A stretch of 64,000 nt of DNA from Vicia villosa (taxonomy: Eukaryota; Streptophyta; Magnoliopsida; Fabales; Fabaceae). Location of the stretch: positions 16,624,930 through 16,688,929 of the forward strand of contig NC_081186.1 of NCBI RefSeq assembly GCF_029867415.1. Direction: 5' to 3'. This document shows, piece by piece, positions 46,289 to 59,347 of this stretch; the first letter of the stretch is position 1; every line of letters starts with the position of its first letter. Position numbers and translations under genes: made by a program. Below the pieces are notes generated by a model that worked only from the letters and a program-made list of their open reading frames with translations, was not told where the DNA came from and did not search any database.

Positions 46289-49013
46289 TGCAACAGCCTA
46301 CCGACAGGTTACATAATATTTTTAATTTTTAACCACTTATAGTGGAATATTAAACAAGGATAGGAGTGTTTAAAATCTAAATATTTCGAATGACTCATCC
46401 TCACTTAAGTTTGGTTTGTCTAAAAAATAAAGACTAGATATGTTCTGATATGTTTGGAATAAATGCAGGTGAAACAACATGTCAAGTGCCGTATATATAC
46501 TAGCTATAAAAATTAGACAATCAAGTAATTCCAAACAATATTACACGTGATCAGAGATGTATAAGATTTTGATGGATTGAAAAAAATAAAGTAAAAACTT
46601 GACTTGTTTAACTTGTCTTTTTTTCTATAATTTTAGCAACTCGACAACAAAGAGTATACTTTATTATTATTGACGTAGTTATAGGTAATTTATGGTGAAG
46701 CTAATAGGAAAAGAAGCTGATAGAATGGAATGTGTGTTTTAGTAGCTAATTTTCTATTGAATTATTACATACTCATAAAATGATTATAAAGTTGTTAACT
46801 ATGAATTATTATAATGTAGGACTTGTTGGAGTTTTCTATTTTTCCGGATGAAAAGAGACAACTTTTCACAACAAGATCTTAGGATTTTATTGGGTTTACA
46901 CAAAAGGTGGGAAGACAAAACTATGAAATTGATGTTATAGTTGGAGTGATTGATTCTCGAATTTGGTCGGAATCGAAAAGCTACAGTGATAAAGGGTTTA
47001 GTGCACCACCTACCAAACAGAAGGGTTCCTGCGAAGCTTTTGATTGTTCACACAATAAGTAATATTCTCTAACTTTTCATTAGATTCTTTCTCTCTAAAG
47101 TTACAAAATATTTGTCACCATTGTAAATGAATGATGAATGTTCGATGGAGATAAAATATCCTCTATTTATTTAACATCATTAAAATTGATTAAAAATAAC
47201 ACTTAAACTTTGATTTATTTGATCTTTAATTATGCTACATCTCATATTGCAATTTTTGGTAACTTTGATTACATGAAATTCACCTTCACATAAGTTTTAA
47301 TAGAACCCTTTATTATATAGAGATTAGAGAGGGACAGACAATTCTAATATAAGTGTATATGATTTTTCAGTAAGATAATTGGAGCAAAGTTCTACCCACC
47401 ACACCACCATGATGCCTTAAGCCCAAAATATATCGAATCTCCTAGAGATCCAAGTGGTCATGGTACGCATACATCATTAACGGTGGTTGGAAATTCGATT
47501 ACTATGGAAAACATGTCAGGCCTTGCACAAGGAACCGCTAGAGGGGGAGTTCTGTTGGCATGCATTGCCATATATAAAGTGTGCTGGTCTGATAGATACA
47601 ATGAAGTAAGTATTCTTGCCATATTTGACGATGCAATTAAAGATGGAGTTGATACATTATTTGTACCAATTAGTGAAAGTGTTTCAAAAAAGAATATACA
47701 TTTTAAAGATGTATTACGTGTCGGATATTTCCATGCCATGAAGCACGGTGTGCTGACAATTTTTTTAGCTGGGAACACAGGTCCATATCCTAAATCCTTA
47801 CAAAATTATCAACCTTGGACATTTTCCGTTGGTGCTAGCAACTTGGATAGGAAGTTTATAACCAATGTTAAAATAGGAAACAATATAACTTATGAGGTAC
47901 AATTCTTTTTCTTTAGTTTTTTTTCATATGCATTTCTTAATTCATAATATTATGATGGGCATTGATTTCATTTTTTATTTCAACATAAGGTTATTCACTT
48001 TGTAAATTATAAATGCTTTTTTTTTAATATAATAGTAACATTAATATATCAATATCGTGTTTAGGGTATTTCTTTGAAATATATTTGACCTTCAAGAAAA
48101 ACTTTATCCAATTGTTTATGGTGGGGATGCATCAAATAAAATTAATGAAGGACTAAAGGACTAAAGTTATGGAAAATAATGAAGGAAAATCTTTGTATTG
48201 AGTCCTTAAAATTTATTTCATGCTATTCGAAATTCAACTTTACTGTTATAAAATTATTCACTTGTACTACTTACATTTAACAATAAATTATGTCTCTATC
48301 CAAAGAAAAAAAAAACACTTTTCATAATGATAATATCTTTATAGTAAAAATAAAAATTCGTAATTTAATAAGAAAAGACAGCATATTTAAATTAATATTG
48401 CATATGTCCTCTAAAATGCCATTATTAAATATTTAAAAAACTTTCAAAATCATGGATTCATTAATGAAATTATTTTATAATGTATGAATTGTCTGACCAA
48501 CTCTTAAGATGATAAGCTGGTAAAAGGAAAAACTGTTTTATGTGAAGGAGATCTAGGAGACGCAGAAGCTTTTAGGGTAGGTGCAACTGGTGTCTTGATG
48601 CAAGGGCAAGCTTATATTGATATGGCTGTCTCTTTTCCTTTGCCAACATGTTATCTTCAATTAAAAGATGTCGCAGAAATACATTCGTACATACGTTCTA
48701 CAAGGTATCAAGTGAAAGTTTCATAGGTACAAATAATAATGTTAAAAACACTTATCCAAAATATATGATATTTTTTAGTTTATAGCTTTCCGACTGCAAG
48801 TGTATTTAAGACCATTAAGCTAAAGGATAGTTCGGCACATGTTGTTTTTTTTTCATCTAGGTGTCCAAACAAGGCTACACTTGAAATTTTGAAGGTTATT
48901 TTTTCTATCTGAACGATTTATATATAATTTTATCATTTTAACAATACTTAAGATTAAATTTTTTATTGGTTTAATATTGTAGCCCAAATTAATTGCTCTT
49001 GGAGTTAACATAA

Positions 49014-49127
<114 letters not shown>

Positions 49128-49535
49128 TGAAACATTTTTAAAATGTTGAGAAAATTATCTCAGAATCATTCATTACACTTTTGTTTTGTATATTGAAACA
49201 CATCCTTTGTTGAAAACAAATATGCATATTTCATTTCTTTTAAATAGATTCAAAATGGTGTGTATGCTTTAATATGCTTTATTGCCAATATTATTAATGT
49301 ATATACTATTAAATTCATTATATCAACTACAACATGGAAAATAATTAAAAGCAAGATTTTGAAAAAAGATTTAAATTTTATATTTGAAATAATGAAACAA
49401 TATTATATCGTCTAAAGTTATAAAACTAATGATAAAATTAATGAAGAATTATAAAATTAAGTGATATTGATATCTTAAAAAATTGAACTTCTTAATGATC
49501 ATTCAAAGTTTTCTTATTAATGTTATAATAATTGT

Positions 49536-50057
<522 letters not shown>

Positions 50058-50635
50058 CATTGCATATTTACTGTGTACAATTCAAGTGTTTTCTAGTTTG
50101 AGATAAATAAAATTACTTTGATATGTTTTGAACTAGTATAAATAATTTTGACCATTTGTTGTGTTGTAGTTGCACCTATCAATTCAGAAAATAGCCAAGA
50201 TTCAGAATTTGCTTATGGAGCTGGCCAAATTGATCCAGTCAAAGTTGTTAATCTGGGTCTAGTATATGATGGTGATGAACGGGATTATGTCAGGTTTTTA
50301 TGTGGACAGGGCTTCAACACAAGTGATCTACGGCAAGTCACAGGGGATGACAATATATGCTCTAACACGTCTTATGCATCTGCAAAGGATTTAAACTACT
50401 CTTCTTTTGCTCTAAAAGCCAAAAGTTCAAAACACCATTTTAGAGAAAGCTTCCAGAGGGCCATCACCAATGTTGGAAGACCTAATTCTACTGTACACAA
50501 CTGTCGCACGCTCGCGAAAAATGAACAGAGTCGCCACCAATATATTTATCCCATAAGGGAAAGGAATATCAGAAAACCTAACAAAGGAAGGAACAGGGTC
50601 TTGCGACCAGAGAATCAAGGTACGGGAGTCGGTTA

Positions 50636-50682
50636 CGCGAGGGGAAGGTATTAGCACCCCTCGCGCCCATCGTACTCGATGG
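50636..50682 (-). other. Conserved U5 double hairpin (element 2, 3' LTR)
   Basis: Same stems and loops as at 4595-4641, about 134 nt from the LTR end. The second copy is at 61602-61648 in the 5' LTR. Confidence 0.8.
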
Positions 50683-51160
50683 TATCCACCTATGTTTGTT
50701 TCTATCTAAAGGGTGTCTAACTATGTCTATGTCTAAATGCGAATGAATGCAAAATGTAGGGAAAATAAAGAATTGTACTCGCACGGGCCCTACCCCGCTG
50801 CCTACGTATCCTTTTCAGGAATCAGAGTTACCGTAGCTCGGCTCACGATTTTCTGTTTGTTTTCGTGTTTTTTAGTTGGGCGGCGTTAACGCTCACGCTC
50901 TTGCACAAGGGGACAGCCTAGGATGCAATGGAGCGGAGATAACATGCCCTTAGAAAGGAGAAAAAGAGAGATTGGTTTGTATCTTTTAGGGTAATTCCAT
51001 GATGACGAGAACCCACTACAAGGTATCGCATCACTTCCTTACTTTTGCTTTAAATCTGACCATCTATTAGGTTTTTTGAAGTGTTTTTGGTTGGTGTTTT
51101 TTATGGGGATTTTAACTTTGTGACTTAGATCATACCAAAATGAGTTTTTGTTTTTTGAGT

Positions 51161-51446
51161 ATTTAGAGAATGCACATCGAGGCCTACGCCACAATCGTTT
51201 CTCTAAATAGCGGTTAAGAAATACATCGAGGCCTCACACCTCAATCATTTCTTTTCCGCTAAGTAAAAGAGATACAAAAAGAGTTTTTTATGAATATTTA
51301 GAGAATGCACATCGGGGCCTACGCCACAATCGTTTCTCTAAATAACGGTTAAGAAATACACCGAGGCTTCACACCTCAATCATTTCTTCTCCGTTAAGTA
51401 GGAAAGAACATACATCGAGGCCTACGCCTCAATCATTTCTTTCCTA
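51161..51446 (-). other. Array of five hairpins with a shared loop in element 2 LTR
   Basis: Stems: ATTTAGAGAA/TTCTCTAAAT (51161-51208), AGCGG..AAGAAAT/ATTTCTT..CCGCT (51209-51260), ATTTAGAGAA/TTCTCTAAAT (51296-51343), AACGG..AAGAAAT/ATTTCTT..CCGTT (51344-51395), TAGGAAAGAA/TTCTTTCCTA (51399-51446). Loops share a CATCGAGGCCTACGCC-TCAATC core. Copy in the right LTR at 62127-62412. Confidence 0.75.
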
Positions 51447-53265
51447 CCCTGAAGTAAAGCAACGGTATGATCTTCATCGTTATTTATTAAGTATTTTAAA
51501 AGTTGAAAAGAAAAAAGAATGCAAGAGAAGGGAACTATTCCTAAATTCTAGTCTAAGTTGTCTATACAAGTCTAAATCCTAACGTTAACATACTAATGGT
51601 ATTAACAAAATAGGCCTAAAATAAGGCCAAAGTCAAGCAACAAAGTCACCCAAAAATTATATAGAAATCAACATGTAAATGATACAAAAGCAATTCAAAC
51701 ATTAGTGCAAAATTAAACTAAAAAACTATTATTTTTGTGTATTTTTAGTGAAGCAAAGAACTACCAAAATTTCGATTTTAATCCTAAACAGACTACTATT
51801 TTTATGAGATATTTATGTGGGAAATTTTATCAATTAATGACTACAAGAAACTACAAATTAAACTCTAAAAATCTAAAATCTATCAAGTTTTTATTGGTTT
51901 CATATGCATTTATTATCAAAAATGTAGTAAAAAAACTAAGTAAAAAAAACTAAAACTATCAATTTCTTATGTGAGTCAGGGGAGTGTGAAATCAGAAAAC
52001 AGTGGTGCAGTCAATGAATTGACGCAGGCCCAGCAGAGGAGGCCCATAAAGTTTTTGTTTGCTATTGAACATACCGAAAATGATGCTAAGGGGCTTACTG
52101 GGGGGTGAGAGTCAGAATTAGGCCCAATGAGTGTTTTGGTGATCCATTATTTTGTTCAGATTCAATTATTTTTTAGATTTTTATCTGAATTAAAAAACGA
52201 ATAAAAACTAACAAAACTAAGAACGAAAATGGAAATTAGGGTTCAAGTTAATGTGACCATTCACCTCTCAAACGCAAACCTTTCTTTCTCTCGTACATGA
52301 ACTCCGGCGAGAATGTTCACCGCGAACTCCACCTCACGCCACAAATCCGGCGACCTTCTCCACCTTTTCTTAACCAAAATTTAAACCTAAACTCAAAAAT
52401 AAACGTGAATTCGCAGAAAGCCACACCATCGGACGGAATCGGAGAGCCTAAGTTCCGAAACCCTAGCTATTTCAAATTGCAATTAAACGGGGCATAAGAG
52501 GAATCCAGACGCGAAACCTTAGGGGAAACGCACATGAAGGTCTAATCCCCACATTGACATCAAGAATCGGGCAAATACTGTGCAAGAACGAATGATCAGG
52601 AGACTCACCGGTGACGATGATTCCTAGAGGCGCTTCAACGGAGAAGAAGATACCAGAGGTTCTTCAGGTAACTTCGTTCCTTCAATGCATCGCGACTCTT
52701 CTCCTTCTTCTCTTCTCTTCTTGCTGCGATTTTTTTTTATTCTCTGCGGACTTCGTGAATTATGGTTCTTGCGCAAAACTGAGTTGAGTGGAGAGCCTTG
52801 AAAGCGTAGTTGTTGTGGTGAGATGAGGATGGAGAGTATGAGTCTGAGAGATGTAGAAGAATGAGGTTTAGCTCTGTTGATTAGAGTTTCAGAGGTTGAA
52901 ACTCTAACAACAATGGGAGGTGAGCTCTAGTGAGAGGGTGAGGGAGATGAAGATTGAGGAACGAAGTTACAGAGTGAATTGAGGGAGAAGAATGAGAGAA
53001 GTGAAGATGGTGAAGATGTGTGTAGGTGATGATTATGGTGTGTGATTGATGAAGATGATGAAAGGTTGAATGGTGCGTGAAGATTAGAGAGAAAGGTTGA
53101 AGATGAGAGTGGATCTGTGATGGTGATGGTGAAGGGTAGAAATGGTGGAGATTGAGTGTGTATGCTATGGTGAATGAGTGTGGAAGTTCAGAAATGGTGA
53201 AAATGGATCGGGAGAGTGATGAAGAGTGAAAATGGTGGAGAGTTTGAATTATGGAGGGAAGGGAG

Positions 53266-53275
53266 AATATATAGG
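53266..53275 (-). promoter_or_regulatory. TATA box of element 2 LTR
   Basis: CCTATATATT on the minus strand, about 1.7 kb into the LTR and followed by a purine/pyrimidine-biased leader. Confidence 0.55.
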
Positions 53276-54990
53276 AGAGGGAATCTGAATTCAGTTAGAG
53301 AGTGAGATGATTTTGAACCCTGGGATTGAAGGAGGAGGTTAGGGATTAAAGGGTGAGATTGAGGGTGGTTAGAGTCCGTTAGAGGGTTTGTTAAGGTGGG
53401 GGCAAAAGTTAGTTATAATTCTGTTTTCAATCTGTTATGCTGACGGTCAGTTAGTTAGAAGGTTAGAAAGTTAGTTGATGGTTGTTTGGGGTTTGTTGGT
53501 TAGTTAGAAAAAGTTAGGAAATTCTGTCATTTCTGTTTTGGAAGTTGTTGTGTTTGGATGTGTAACTGTTAAAAAATCAGTAGGTTAGTTAAAGTTATGC
53601 TAATGGTTAGAGTTTTTTCTATAAAGTTGAAATTGGTTCTTGTTAGTAGAAATGAGTAAGGAACGTTAATAAGTGGCTGCCACAGCTTGCATATGTTTAT
53701 TGAATGATTAGGCTATTTGTATGAATGTTGTGGTTTAGTATGTATGGTATGGGGCTACCCCGGTTTGTCGGTTAATTTACTGATGCGGTTCTATAACTGT
53801 TGAATGTGAGCAGGGTTGGACTATTTGGATTGGTGTGTATGGTTTTTCTGCAGGGACTGTTTTGGTATGTGTCTTTGTAAAGCAGCTGAAGACAATTACT
53901 GAATGCGATTGATATGCAGGTCTGATTGTGCATGTTTTTGGTGGTCCAAACATAATATGGCATGTGTTATGATTTGTTTGAATGCTGCACATTTACTGAC
54001 TTTTGTTCATGTAGTTTCTAGGCTTGAATTGGCATGAATGGGTGTTGGTTTGAATGTTTGGATTATTGTAAATGAACGAGGCTTTAAAATGTATGAATAG
54101 TTTAGGGTATGGAAATGCTAAGAATGAATTGTATATTCTGGATGCAGTATCTATGAATGAATGGAATTAGGGGCTGCAGTATGTGTATGTATGGACCTTT
54201 CTTTGTGGAGCTGATTAACTATGAATAGAATGGCTAGTCTTGAAGGATGGAAACTGAACTTGTTTATTTTTCTTTGTGATGCTGATTTGTACTGGCTTTT
54301 CTGAATTTTAATGCAGGGGCTGGTGGCTGCCGGTTTTGTATGGCGTGGAGCTACGGTTTAGTCATAAGATAGGATATGAGGCCAAATAACTTAGTGTAAT
54401 TTTCTGTAGTTTCATATGAATTTTGTAAGTGTAGTTTGAACTCTTGAACATGTGGTGACATATGGTTCTTGAAAGTCTAAGTGGTCTTTCCTTTGCAATG
54501 ATTCTTTGTAATATTTCCTGGAGATGTAATGCATTTGAAAGCCTATAATGAACACTTGTATAGAATCTTTTCACTTGAATAAATGGAATTTTCTCTTCTT
54601 TCTTTTTTTGTTCAAATTGTTCAAAAGAGAAGTTGTAATGATGGGTGAACTCGACTCTCTTGCCCTTGTAGGGGAATAAATCCCTAACCCTTGTTCTTGA
54701 TGAGTTTGGATGAAGAATACTCATGTAGCTTGATAGAGAAGAAACAGATAGTGCCCATACTTCGAAATCCTACTTCCATAGTTCAATACTCAAAGAAGAA
54801 TTAACTAAATCAAGCTTGAATGAAGTAGAAGTCCCAATTTTTTAGATCCTTAATCCCAATGTCAGTTTTATTGATTAATGAATGCATGATGTGTTAAATG
54901 ACCTAATGGGAGGTATGTACATGCGACTATGAAATGCATAAGCCTAAGCCAGATAAAATTGAAAGGGTAGGACAAATTTGGGGTATGACA

Positions 54991-55003
54991 GCTGCCCCTA
55001 TTT
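54991..55003 (-). other. Polypurine tract of element 2
   Basis: AAATAGGGGCAGC on the minus strand, directly before TGTCATACCCC. The sequence is identical to that of the plus-strand host element. Confidence 0.85.
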
Positions 55004-55275
55004 AATCGTCTTAAACCTGAAGGTGAGATTGACGCTAGCCTTTCGAACATTCGAGGTAGAAGAAGATTAAATACCAAAAGACCCGAAATTTGTCCCGAGG
55101 AGATGGAGTGGTCTTTATTCTTTATTTTTGTTTTGATATCTGCTGGGGAAAGAGAGGGATTTGTTTTTCTGGTGGATATATTTACAGTGAACAATGGATT
55201 TGGATGGAGATAGCTTATAATGTGGTAGCGGTGCCGACACGGGGTTTTCAAAGAGACTGGTTGTATGAAACAATG

Positions 55276-55806
55276 ACCGAAAGGAAAAAAGATCTCGTAC
55301 GATCTATGACTCAACACCGACTCGACACCGGGAGAGGACCTAAGCATGATCTTCAGGACTGAAAGAATAAGATCTCTTACGATTTATGACTCAACATCGA
55401 CTCAACATCAGGAGAAGACCTAAGCATGATCTTCAGGACTGAAAGAATAAGATCTTTTACGATCTATGACTCAACATCGACTCAACATCAGGAGAAGACC
55501 TAAGCATGATCTTCAGGACCGAAAGAATAAGATCTATTACGATCTATGACTCAACATCGACTTGACATCAGGGGGGGATCTCGTACGACTTGAAAGAATA
55601 AGATCTCTTACGATCTATGACTCAACATCGACTCAACATCGGGAGAAGACCTAAGCATGATCTTCAGGACTGAAAGAATAAGATCTTTTACGATCTATGA
55701 CTCAACATCGACTCAACATCGGGAGAAGACCTAAGCATGATCTTCAGGACTGAAAGAATAAGATCTTTTACGATCTATGACTCAACATCGACTCGACATC
55801 GGGGGA
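55276..55806. repeat. 80-bp tandem repeat in element 2
   Basis: Units start at 55291, 55371, 55451, 55531, 55602, 55682 and 55762. The step is 80 bp except one of 71 bp from a deletion. Each holds GATCTATGACTCAACATCGA and CTAAGCATGATCTTCAGGAC. About 6.5 copies with no unique spacers, so not CRISPR. Confidence 0.92.
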
Positions 55807-58440
55807 CAAGAGAAGACATTGTGTCAAACGCTCATCAGAAACTGAGGATACCTCGTATCGGCACCGTGGTTTGGGAATGTTTGTGATGTGGCAGCAGATA
55901 TCAGTCAGAATTTGTAAGGACAACTTTTTGTGTGGGGGATGTATTATTGTCTTGACTGGGTGCGGATTTGTATTATCTGGCTTATGCTTTGTTATGCATG
56001 TTTGAATTTTTCTATGGCGTAATGCTCCATCTTGATGGATATGCTACGCTTTTGAGGATTCAATGTTATATGCAATGGATACTATATGCAGAGTGCCAAA
56101 TAAAGGCATTAGTGAGGTAAACACCAGGGAGAATCCCCTTAGTGTTAAGGACCATGTAGAGATGCCAATAGCTATTGGTCTTTGACTTGCAAGATACCCC
56201 TTCTGGTTGTTGGCTTGTAGAGTGTAGAATAGTTTCTGACCTCTCACCATGTGCCGCTGCTTGGAAGATTTTCAACTTGATGAGATTCCCTCGATCCACC
56301 ATGTTGGGGATGAGAGATCCAGATAAGAAGCCCAGGTGGGGGAGGTAGAGCAACTCCTAGGAGAAATAAACTCCTATGCTTGAGGAATGGAACAAACTCT
56401 CGGGAGAAATAAACTCCATGCTTGGGGAGAGACCAAGATTCTAGGAGAAATAAACTCCTATGGTCATGGAGCGACAAAAACTCAGAATTGTGCCCCAAGC
56501 TTCGTGACTTATGGAGGAATTTGCCCCAATGGATCTTTGGAGAGATTTGTCAAATCTCGACGTAACTGCCCCAGATTGGTCAAACTCAAGAGATATTCCT
56601 CGACATGATTGCCCCAGGTTGATGGAAGCTTGAAGAGAGATCCCTCGACGTGATTGCCCCGGATATGCTGAATTTGAGAGGTCAAACCTCGACTCATCTT
56701 CCCCTGATTAGGTACATCTTACTAGAATCCTCGAGCTTTCATTGTTTTGAAGTCATACAAATATGGAAACAACTTTACCGCGCTCAACGGAGTCTTCAAA
56801 CTCTTCCCCTCAAGGTAATCAAGGAAAGCATTAACTGTTCATGCCCAACGGAGTTCTTTGGATAACTTCCCCCTTGATGGTCAACATTTGAGATGATTAG
56901 CTTTTCCTCCTCGGAGTTCTCAAGTCTCTTGTTGCTTTGACATGATCAAGTTACTCACTGATTCTCATCATGGTAACTTCCTTGATGTTAAGCATGTATT
57001 TGTATGCAAAAGAATGTTAATTCTAAGAATGATAATTCTAATGCAAAGCGTATGTTAGTCTTGAAGTTGTAAAACCTGTTTATGAAATGAGGTTGCAACC
57101 TCTTGTGACCGAATCACTAGTTGACACAACCTCGATTTTTTGCATATGGAAGATGAAGCAAACGTACGATACCAACATGGATATGAGTCACGCTTCATTG
57201 GGAGTCAGTTAAACGTTATCTCATCAGAGTGCGCTTTCAAAATAAACCCTACTTCAATTAGGACTTTTAAGGGTTGTAACTTGGTCGGGTTCACGGTTTT
57301 CAGAAAACAAAGGATTTTTAGGCTCAAAATTATCTGGTACCCACCCCCTTCGTGATGTTCTCCATTCCTAGGTTCCATTAACTCGACATGAGTGTTCATT
57401 CCTCACAAGGAATTTGGGATGGTTGAGGAATCAATGAGGTTTTTCGGACATGGCAGTCACTCACTTTCTTATTCTTCTGATTGATCATCACACGACTTTG
57501 TTCCTTTGATGAGGATTTTTATTTTGTAATTCTTGTTTTTCGCTTCTGCTTTCCCTAACTTTTGCCTGGACAAATTCTTTTGAGTTTTATTTTGGGGTCC
57601 AGCGGGATGCCCTAACTTTTGCCTAAGTCACTTGTTTTCAAGTTGTTGACTTAGCGGGCTCTTCTTTTTCTCTTTTTTTTTGAACAAGGTTGTGTGATCT
57701 TGAATCTCTGATTTGTTGAAAGTGATTGCGACTGCCTGAGTCCTTGATTGATGAGGAATAACCATTGTGGTTTTGATCCTTTTTGGGATCTTTTGACGGA
57801 ATAAAGATAACCATTGCGGTTTTGACATTCCTCAACCTTTTGAAGGATAACCATTGTTGTACCCTTATGTGCACCTTTTGGTGAGTTTTGAACACTCGAT
57901 CAAGTTAAATGAACACTACCCTGCCCCAAGGTTAAAATAAGGGTTTTTTATGATTAGAAAAGAAACTCCTACTTCAAGGCTCAAAGGGGTTGACGAGGGT
58001 CTATCTCCCTTATATCTCCAGTGTTTGGGAATTTGAAACAATGCCTGTACATCCTCAGTAGGGTTTTTATTCAAAAACACATGATTAGAGATTTTGCACT
58101 TTTATTTTTCATCACTCTCCCTCAGCTTTTGCATAAGCAAGCAATTAGTAAAGTTGGTATCGTAATGCCAAAACATTTTATGAGTGATAACGAATGGATT
58201 ACTTCAAGACAAACATAAACAATGTATTATGATTTTCATTCAGAAATTAACGAGTTTTTACATGCTATCGATGCTTAAACACACAAATGAAAAATTACAA
58301 TGAGAATGCAGTAAGAAACTAAATGGGTGTCGTTGTTGAGGAGACTTGACTCCGTCTGGATTTGTTGAGCTTGAATACTTTCTGCAGTTCCTTCCAAACA
58401 CTTCAGATTACTTCAAAAGAGAACTCCAACGAAGTCACCC
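55807..58440 (-). other. Non-coding interior of element 2
   Basis: No gene is recognised. GGAGAAATAAACTCC hairpin-forming repeats lie near 56358, 56402 and 56444. Five sense-strand GGGGCA hexamers lie at about 56492-56660. 57170-58045 aligns with 19137-20045 of element 1. Confidence 0.7.
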
Positions 58441-58462
58441 ATGAGTCATAAACTTTTGCCTT

Positions 58463-58960
58463 GCTTTAGGGATTCGAGCAATGCGAGTGATGCAATGCTC
58501 AAGATAAGAGTACGTCTTGCTTATCCCTCGTGCGGGAGCCCCAAGCATAGATGTTGAAGAAGTATTCGCCTTCATAAATGGAAAGAATCTGGTATGGTCA
58601 TCAAACTCAAGAGAGCTACTTGTGGTGAAGAAGACCCAAAACACGAATCTTAACCAATTGAAATTCTGACAAACGAGGAAGCAACTGGGCATAAGGCCAT
58701 CAATTTGTTTCTTATATTTTCCTCTCTGTTAACTAGCAAGGCCACTGAGAAGGAGATCCTGAGAAAAGGCAACTGATATATGAAGTAAAACCTTGAGAAT
58801 GAGAAGCATTGTGAAGAACACTCTTGATTATCACACGGAAGAAGATTCTGATGAAGTCACCCAAGAATTTGTAATGCTTTAGGGATTCGAGCAATGCGAG
58901 TGATGCAATGCTCAAGATAAGAGTGCGTCTTGCTTATCCCTCGTGCGGGAGCCCCAAGCA
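58463..58960 (-). repeat. Two ~85-bp modules shared with element 1 gag region
   Basis: GCTTTAGGGATTCGAGCAAT to GGGAGCCCCAAGCA at 58463-58547 and 58875-58960 (plus-strand reading) match modules at 20597, 20701 and 21384 in element 1. They separate degenerate gag-like segments. Confidence 0.7.
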
Positions 58961-59347
58961 TATTCATTGAAGAAGTATTTGCCATCAAACATGGAGGAAC
59001 CTTGCGTAGTCACCAAACTTAGAGAAGCTATTTGTTGCAAAGAGAACTCAAACACCAACTGAAACACCAACCCCCACGGATACAACTGAGCATAAGAACC
59101 TTGAGAATGAGAGATGCTTCTACAAAACATTCTTGATTACTACTTGAAAGAGATTCTGACAAAGTTGCTCGAGAATTTGTGGTGTTTTTATTATTATTAT
59201 ACCAACGAGTTCAAGGAAGCGGCTTTCTACAAAACAGGAAATACTTGAAATGAGAACACAGAAAGGAAATGATGATTGCCATAGTTGAGGAGACTTGACT
59301 CCTTCTGGGCTTATTTCTTTTTGTGACACTCCATGGAATACGGACAT

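Larger units (their letters stand above)
50502..54990 (-). repeat. 3' LTR of element 2
   Basis: 4489 bp, minus-sense start TGTCATACCCCAAATTTGTC, end GCGAGCGTGCGACA. TATA box at 53266-53275. Its U5 blocks (GATACGTAGGCAGCGGGGTA) resemble those of element 1, while the U3 differs. 72- and 66-aa frames repeated in both LTRs lack known domains. Confidence 0.94.

Noticed and set aside
55276..55806. CRISPR-like array
   Set aside because: Whole 80-bp unit is repeated, so there are no unique spacers.
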